The position numbers and the translations under genes are program-made. Shown in pieces: positions 60,198 to 64,000 of a stretch of 64,000 bases of DNA; position 1 is the first letter of the stretch, and each line of letters starts with the position of its first letter. Source of the DNA: Streptomyces griseus subsp. griseus (lineage in GTDB: Bacteria > Actinomycetota > Actinomycetes > Streptomycetales > Streptomycetaceae); the NCBI RefSeq assembly GCF_003610995.1, contig NZ_CP032543.1, positions 4,278,001-4,342,000 on the forward strand, written 5' to 3'. Below the pieces are notes generated by a model. It saw nothing but the letters and a program-made list of their open reading frames with translations, did no database searches and had not been told where the DNA came from.

Positions 60198-61223
60198 TCA
60201 CCCCCGCGCGACGATCTCCCGGGCCAGCGCGGCCAGTTCCGGGAGGGCGGGGTGGCCCGGGCCGTCGCGGCGGGCGAGGAGGACCGGGACGCCCGGGGCG
60301 TCGTCGAGGGGCACGTAGGCGACCCCCGGGTGCGGGTGCATGGCGGCGGTGGAGGCGGCCGAGATCCCGCTGCCGCGCCCGGCGGCGATGGCGGTGAGCC
60401 AGTCGTCGGTGTTGGCGACGGTGAGGGTGGCGGCGGGCCGGGCGTGCGGCGGCCACAGCTCGGGGGTCGTGGTGCCGGAGACGGTGTTCAGGACGACGGG
60501 GCCGCCCACGAGGTCGGCGAGGCGCAGCGACGTACGGGAGGCCAGCGGGCCGTCCGCCGTCACCGCCGCCACCCGCGCCTCGGTGAACAGCACCTCGGTG
60601 ACGAGCCCCGGCGCGTTGACCGGTCCGCGCAGCAGCGCCGCGTCGACCTCGCCCCGGGTGAGCCCCGCCGTGCGGTCGTCGATCCGGAGCAGCTCCAGCG
60701 GGGTGGCCGGGTACCGCTCCTGCCAGCCCCGCAGGAGCGGTGTCGTGTACGGGCCGAAGGCCGACCAGGCGTGCCCGAGCCGCAGGGGCCAGTGGTGCAG
60801 GCGCCCGGTGTCGAGTGCCTCGTCGAAGGCGGCGACCGCCGCGGCGGCCTTGTCCCGGAAGGCGACACCCTCCGGAGTGAGGGAGAGGTGGTGGGTGGAC
60901 CGGTCGACGAGCCGGAGGCCCAGGTGGCGCTCCAGTGCGGCGAGGGTGCGGGAGACGGCGGGCTGGGTGAGGCCGAGGTGCGCGGCGGCCCGGGTGACGT
61001 TGCCCTCCTCGGCGATGGCGAGGAAGGCCCGCAGATGGCGGAGCTCCACGGCACGGGAGGCAGGGACCGGGCGCTCGGGAGGCGGTGGGGCTGCCAGGTG
61101 TCCTGGGTGCGGTGGGGTTGCGGGGGCCGCCGGGCGTCCGGAGTGCCCCGGGGCCGAAGGGGGCGCAGGGTGTCCGGGGCGCCCCGGGGCCGCCGCGCTT
61201 TTCGGCTCTTCCGGATGGCTCAT
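60198..61223 (-). CDS. LysR family transcriptional regulator
   Basis: A 341-residue regulator. ELRHLRAFLAIAEEGNVTRA and AAHLGLTQPAVSRTLAALER form the winged helix; the effector domain follows from about residue 140. The first ~55 residues are an unusual Pro/Gly/His/Ala-rich tail (repeats of PGHP, PGHS); a downstream GTG just before ELRHLRAF could be the functional start. It is divergent from an EamA exporter, the common LysR-exporter arrangement, with 118 bases between. Confidence 0.9.
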   Translation of the reverse strand: MSHPEEPKSAAAPGRPGHPAPPSAPGHSGRPAAPATPPHPGHLAAPPPPERPVPASRAVELRHLRAFLAIAEEGNVTRAAAHLGLTQPAVSRTLAALERHLGLRLVDRSTHHLSLTPEGVAFRDKAAAAVAAFDEALDTGRLHHWPLRLGHAWSAFGPYTTPLLRGWQERYPATPLELLRIDDRTAGLTRGEVDAALLRGPVNAPGLVTEVLFTEARVAAVTADGPLASRTSLRLADLVGGPVVLNTVSGTTTPELWPPHARPAATLTVANTDDWLTAIAAGRGSGISAASTAAMHPHPGVAYVPLDDAPGVPVLLARRDGPGHPALPELAALAREIVARG

Positions 61224-61341
61224 GCGTCCGGAGCATAACGGGAGCCCAGAACTCATTTCACGGGACGCGCGCGGGTCCCTAACGTGGAGCCCGTACGCCG
61301 TCCCGCACCCCCGCACCTCTCCTGTCTCCGGAAGGCCTCTC

Positions 61342-62304
61342 GTGAACGTCCAGCGCAGTGCCGCAGAGTCGGCCGCCGCAGCCGTCGTCGTACCCGAGGC
61401 GGTGCCTGCCCTGGAGGGTGCCGGGCAGGAGGGGGCCGGCCGCGGACCGGGCCGCCGGGCCGCGCTGGTGCCGGTCGTGCTGGTGGTGGCGGGCGGCCTC
61501 TCCGTCCAGTTCGGCTCGGCCGTGGCCGCGCTGCTGATGCCGAAGGCGGGGGCGCTGGGCGTCGTCACGCTCCGGCTGGCGGCGGCCGCGCTGATCCTGC
61601 TGGTGGTGTGCCGGCCGAAGCTGCGCGGCCACTCCCGCGCGGACTGGGGCACGGTGGTCGCCTTCGGCGTCGCGATGGGCGGCATGAACACGCTGTTCTA
61701 CCAGGCGCTGGACCGCATCCCGCTCGGTATCGCCGTCACCCTGGAGGTGCTCGGCCCGCTCGCGCTCTCCGTCTTCGCCTCGCGCCGCCTGATCAACGTC
61801 CTGTGGGCCGGGCTCGCCCTGGTCGGCGTGGTCCTGCTGGGCGGCGGGGGCTTCGACCGCCTGGACCCGGTGGGTGTGGCGTACGCGCTGGGCGCCGGGG
61901 CCATGTGGGCGGCGTACATCGTGTTCAGCGCCCGCACCGGCCGCCGCTTCCCGCAGGCGGACGGGCTGGCCCTGGCGATGGTGGTGGCGGCGGTCCTCTC
62001 GCTCCCGCTCGGCATCTGGGAGTCCGGCGCCAAGCTCACGGTCCCCTCCACCCTGGCGCTCGGCGCGGCGGTGGCGGTCCTGAGCTCGGTGCTCCCGTAC
62101 ACCCTGGAACTCATGGCCCTGCGCCGCCTCCCCGCCTCCACGTTCGCGGTCATGATGAGCCTGGAACCGGCGATCGCGGCCACGGCGGGCTTCCTGATCC
62201 TGAACCAGGCCCTCTCCACGACGGACGCCCTCGCCATCGCCCTGGTCATCGGGGCGAGCATGGGCGCGGTGCGCAGCCAGACGGGGGCGCGGCGGGAGGG
62301 GTGA
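61342..62304 (+). CDS. EamA/DMT family transporter (RhtA-like)
   Basis: A 320-residue membrane protein with ten helices. LSVQFGSAVAALLMPKAGAL and VTLRLAAAALILLVV begin the first half, GGMNTLFYQALDRIPLGIAV is the RhtA-type motif, and AYALGAGAMWAAYIVFSART begins the second half; LPASTFAVMMSLEPAIAATA is the conserved penultimate region. RhtA-like proteins export threonine and homoserine. GTG 61342 with GAAGG at 61331-61335. Likely regulated by the divergent LysR protein. Confidence 0.92.
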   Translation: MNVQRSAAESAAAAVVVPEAVPALEGAGQEGAGRGPGRRAALVPVVLVVAGGLSVQFGSAVAALLMPKAGALGVVTLRLAAAALILLVVCRPKLRGHSRADWGTVVAFGVAMGGMNTLFYQALDRIPLGIAVTLEVLGPLALSVFASRRLINVLWAGLALVGVVLLGGGGFDRLDPVGVAYALGAGAMWAAYIVFSARTGRRFPQADGLALAMVVAAVLSLPLGIWESGAKLTVPSTLALGAAVAVLSSVLPYTLELMALRRLPASTFAVMMSLEPAIAATAGFLILNQALSTTDALAIALVIGASMGAVRSQTGARREG

Positions 62305-62332
62305 GGGAGGAGGCCTCAGCTGTCGGCGCCGG

Positions 62333-62767
62333 TCACCCTGTGCAGGGCGCCTTGAGGTTCGTGACGGAGTCGGCGAGTTCGGCCGGGTGTGCGGGCCACC
62401 CCGTCCGGTGCCAGTGTTCGATCCGCCAGGAGAGCCGGTGCGGTCACAGGGCGGTGGTGGGCAGCTCCTGTACGGGGAGCCAGGCGAGGGTGCCGCCATG
62501 GGTGTCGAGCGCCTCGGGGGAGCCGGTGCTCCCCTCGGCCGCCCTGCGGACGTAGTGCTCGTGCCGCCCCCCTCCGGACACGCGCCACCTCGCGCCGTAC
62601 GCTCCCGCGCAGCCCGGTCTCCTCGCTCAGCTCCCGTACGGCGGCCTCCCCGGGGGTGCCGCCGTACCGGGAAAGGCGTAGCGGACGGATCCGCCCTCGC
62701 CGCGCTCCTCCAGGATGAGCCGGTCGCCGTCGAAGTGCGGCTCCACCAGGTGCGGTTCGGCAGTCAT
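62333..62767 (-). pseudogene. Nudix hydrolase pseudogene
   Basis: The ATG at 62767 begins a normal Nudix N-terminus (HFDGDRLILEERGEGGSVRY). The Nudix box GEAAVRELSEETGL is in the next frame. Downstream, GRHEHYV and GGTLAWLPVQELPTTAL are back in the first frame, followed by a TGA at 62444-62446 and by further coding-like sequence (SWRIEHWHRTGWPAHPAELA) to a second TGA at 62333. So there are two compensating frameshifts and one nonsense codon. Confidence 0.7.
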
Positions 62768-62875
62768 CGGCGGAGATGAGCAGCGGTGCCGGATGGCAGC
62801 CGGTCCCGGGAACGGGAACCGGACACCGGTCGGCCCCTCCGCCCGCCCCACCTGGCTGACGGGCTGAAAATCATG

Positions 62876-62887
62876 CAAGCACGCTTG
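62876..62887. promoter_or_regulatory. CAAGC-AC-GCTTG operator candidate
   Basis: A palindrome with 5-bp arms, 61 bases upstream of the TIGR03084 gene in an AT-richer patch. Sites of this form are common for TetR regulators of acyl-CoA degradation clusters, which fits the operon that follows. Confidence 0.5.
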
Positions 62888-62948
62888 ATTGTTTCTCGGT
62901 CCGCTGCCATGCTCCTGGGCACCACACCCGGTCCCGAGGGGAGCGCAC

Positions 62949-63755
62949 GTGTCCGATGTCGCAGCGGTGGTCGACGATCTGCGCGAGGAGAGCGACGAAC
63001 TCGACGCGCTGGTGGGCGCCTTGGCGGCGGACCGATGGCGCGACCGGACGCCCGCCGAAGGGTGGACCGTCGCCCATCAGATCGCCCACCTGACCTGGAC
63101 CGACGAGGTCGCGCTGCTGGCGGCCACCGAGCCTGCCCGGTTCGGCGACGAGGTGGCCAAGGCGCTCGCCGCCCCCGAGTCCTTCGTCGACGAGGCCGCC
63201 GAGGCCGTGGCCGTCGCCCACGCCCCGGACGCCCTGCTCGCCCGGTGGCGGGACGGGCGGCAGCGGTTGGGCAAGGTGCTGCGGGACGCCCCCGCCGGGA
63301 CCCGGATCCCCTGGTACGGGCCGCCGATGAGCGTCGCGTCCATGGCGACCGCCCGGCTCATGGAGACCTGGGCTCACGGCCAGGACATCGCCGACGCCCT
63401 CGGTGCCACCCGCGCCCCCACCGCCCGCCTGCGGCATGTCGCGCGGATCGGGGTGCGGGCCCGGGACTACGCCTACGCGGTACGCGGCATCACGGCGCCC
63501 CTGGAGGAGTTCCGCGTCGAACTGGTGGCTCCCGGAGGCGAGTTGATCGCGTACGGCCCCGAGGGTGCCGCCCAGCGTGTCACCGGCCCGCTCCTCGACT
63601 TCTGCCTCCTGGTCACCCAGCGAGCCCACCGGTCCGACCTCGCGGTCACCGCCGAGGGGCGCGAGGCCGACCAGTGGCTCGGGATCGCCCAGGCCTTCGC
63701 CGGACCTCCCGGCCCGGGTCGCCTGCCCCGCGCGGAGCAGGACGGCCACCGATGA
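62949..63755 (+). CDS. TIGR03084 family (DinB/maleylpyruvate-isomerase-like) protein
   Basis: A 268-residue protein. An N-terminal DinB-type bundle contains TPAEGWTVAHQIAHLTWTDE and, later, ATARLMETWAHGQDIADALG, which supply the metal-binding His residues; a C-terminal domain (about 180-255) follows. Members usually stand at the head of operons with an AtuA-like protein and acyl-CoA carboxylase subunits. GTG 62949 with GGGGAG upstream. Its stop overlaps the next start (ATGA, 63752-63755). Confidence 0.9.
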   Translation: MSDVAAVVDDLREESDELDALVGALAADRWRDRTPAEGWTVAHQIAHLTWTDEVALLAATEPARFGDEVAKALAAPESFVDEAAEAVAVAHAPDALLARWRDGRQRLGKVLRDAPAGTRIPWYGPPMSVASMATARLMETWAHGQDIADALGATRAPTARLRHVARIGVRARDYAYAVRGITAPLEEFRVELVAPGGELIAYGPEGAAQRVTGPLLDFCLLVTQRAHRSDLAVTAEGREADQWLGIAQAFAGPPGPGRLPRAEQDGHR

Positions 63756-64000
63756 ACGGCGCCCCCGCCCCCGCGCCCCTCCGGATCGGCAACGCCTCCG
63801 GCTTCTACGGGGACCGCTTCGACGCCGTACGCGAGATGCTCACCGGCGGCACTCTCTCCGTCCTCACCGGTGACTATCTGGCCGAGCTGACCATGCTCAT
63901 CCTCGGCCGCAGCCGCCTCAGGGACCCGGAGAAGGGGTACGCCACCACCTTCCTGCGCCAGCTCGAAGAAGGCCTCGGCCTCGCCCACGAGCGCGGGGTG
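63752..64000 (+). CDS. AtuA-like/DUF1446 protein, N-terminal part
   Basis: The first 83 codons of a gene that runs past the window. LRIGNASGFYGDRFDAVREM and LTGDYLAELTMLILGRSRLR are the start of the acyclic-terpene-utilisation AtuA family (DUF1446), associated with geranyl- or isoprenoid-CoA carboxylation in Pseudomonas and with similar acyl-CoA pathways in actinomycetes. It is translationally coupled to the TIGR03084 gene. The rest of the operon is not visible. Confidence 0.88.
   Translation, partial: MNGAPAPAPLRIGNASGFYGDRFDAVREMLTGGTLSVLTGDYLAELTMLILGRSRLRDPEKGYATTFLRQLEEGLGLAHERGV

Overview
This window has the hallmarks of a Streptomyces (or very close actinomycete) chromosome. GC content is very high with strong third-position GC bias, GTG and TTG starts are frequent, most intergenic gaps are short, and families typical of the genus are present: the futalosine menaquinone genes mqnD/mqnB, a conservon with two cytochromes P450, an LAxTG cell-wall protein, DUF3027, DUF2530, DUF2771 and DUF4259 proteins, and many TetR, MarR and LysR regulators. 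From memory, the mqnD/mqnB and serC neighbourhoods resemble the core region around SCO4326 to SCO4366 of S. coelicolor; I could not check this by alignment. I see no rRNA, tRNA, CRISPR array, intact insertion sequence or intact prophage.

Layout. 0-7 kb: the start of an iron-siderophore permease, a HAD phosphatase, a tiny sigma-region-2-like protein, a cold-shock protein, the overlapping mqnB-mqnD pair, a DUF2771 lipoprotein, an MFS permease and a DUF3027 protein. 7.1-7.8 kb: a repeat-dense gap (24-bp tandem array, perfect 30-bp inverted repeat, 40-bp direct repeats). 7.8-17 kb: a large sacsin/Hsp90-type ATPase-domain protein, a secreted protein convergent with a CtpE-like P-type ATPase, a purine/xanthine-type NCS2 permease and an orphan RHH protein. 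17-29 kb: a MarR-MFS pair, a 29-residue membrane protein, an EamA pseudogene, an aldo/keto reductase, proline iminopeptidase, a receptor-type Ser/Thr kinase fused to a solute-binding domain, an SDR-SDR-LysR group and an LAxTG surface protein.

30-36 kb is an accessory-looking patch. It holds remnants of a SigJ-type sigma factor, a GNAT acetyltransferase and a methyltransferase around one intact Nudix gene, followed by a replication-initiator-like winged-helix protein and a small deoxyribosyltransferase-like protein. 35-50 kb carries local regulator-target pairs with visible palindromic operators (TetR/DUF1772, TetR/GH3, MarR/EamA), separated by small enzymes and more gene remnants (hydrolase, quinone oxidoreductase, HAD, frameshifted methyltransferase).

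50-57 kb: serC, then a complete conservon read leftwards in the order cvnA-cvnB-cvnC-cvnD-CYP157-like-CYP154-like, nearly every junction being a 4-bp stop/start overlap. CvnA senses; CvnB (roadblock), CvnC (DUF742) and CvnD (small GTPase) form the switch; the P450s are the likely metabolic output. 57-64 kb: a 997-residue FAD/Fe-S dehydrogenase with an unusual internal tandem repeat, a LysR-EamA divergent pair, a Nudix pseudogene, and the first two genes of an operon (TIGR03084 and AtuA/DUF1446 families) probably for branched or isoprenoid acyl-CoA breakdown.

The strongest unusual signals are the repeat island at 7.2-7.7 kb, the twin palindromes containing both start codons of the MarR/EamA pair, the kinase-solute-binding fusion, the P450 without an ExxR motif in the conservon, and the many single-base frameshifts, some of which may be assembly errors in G/C runs.
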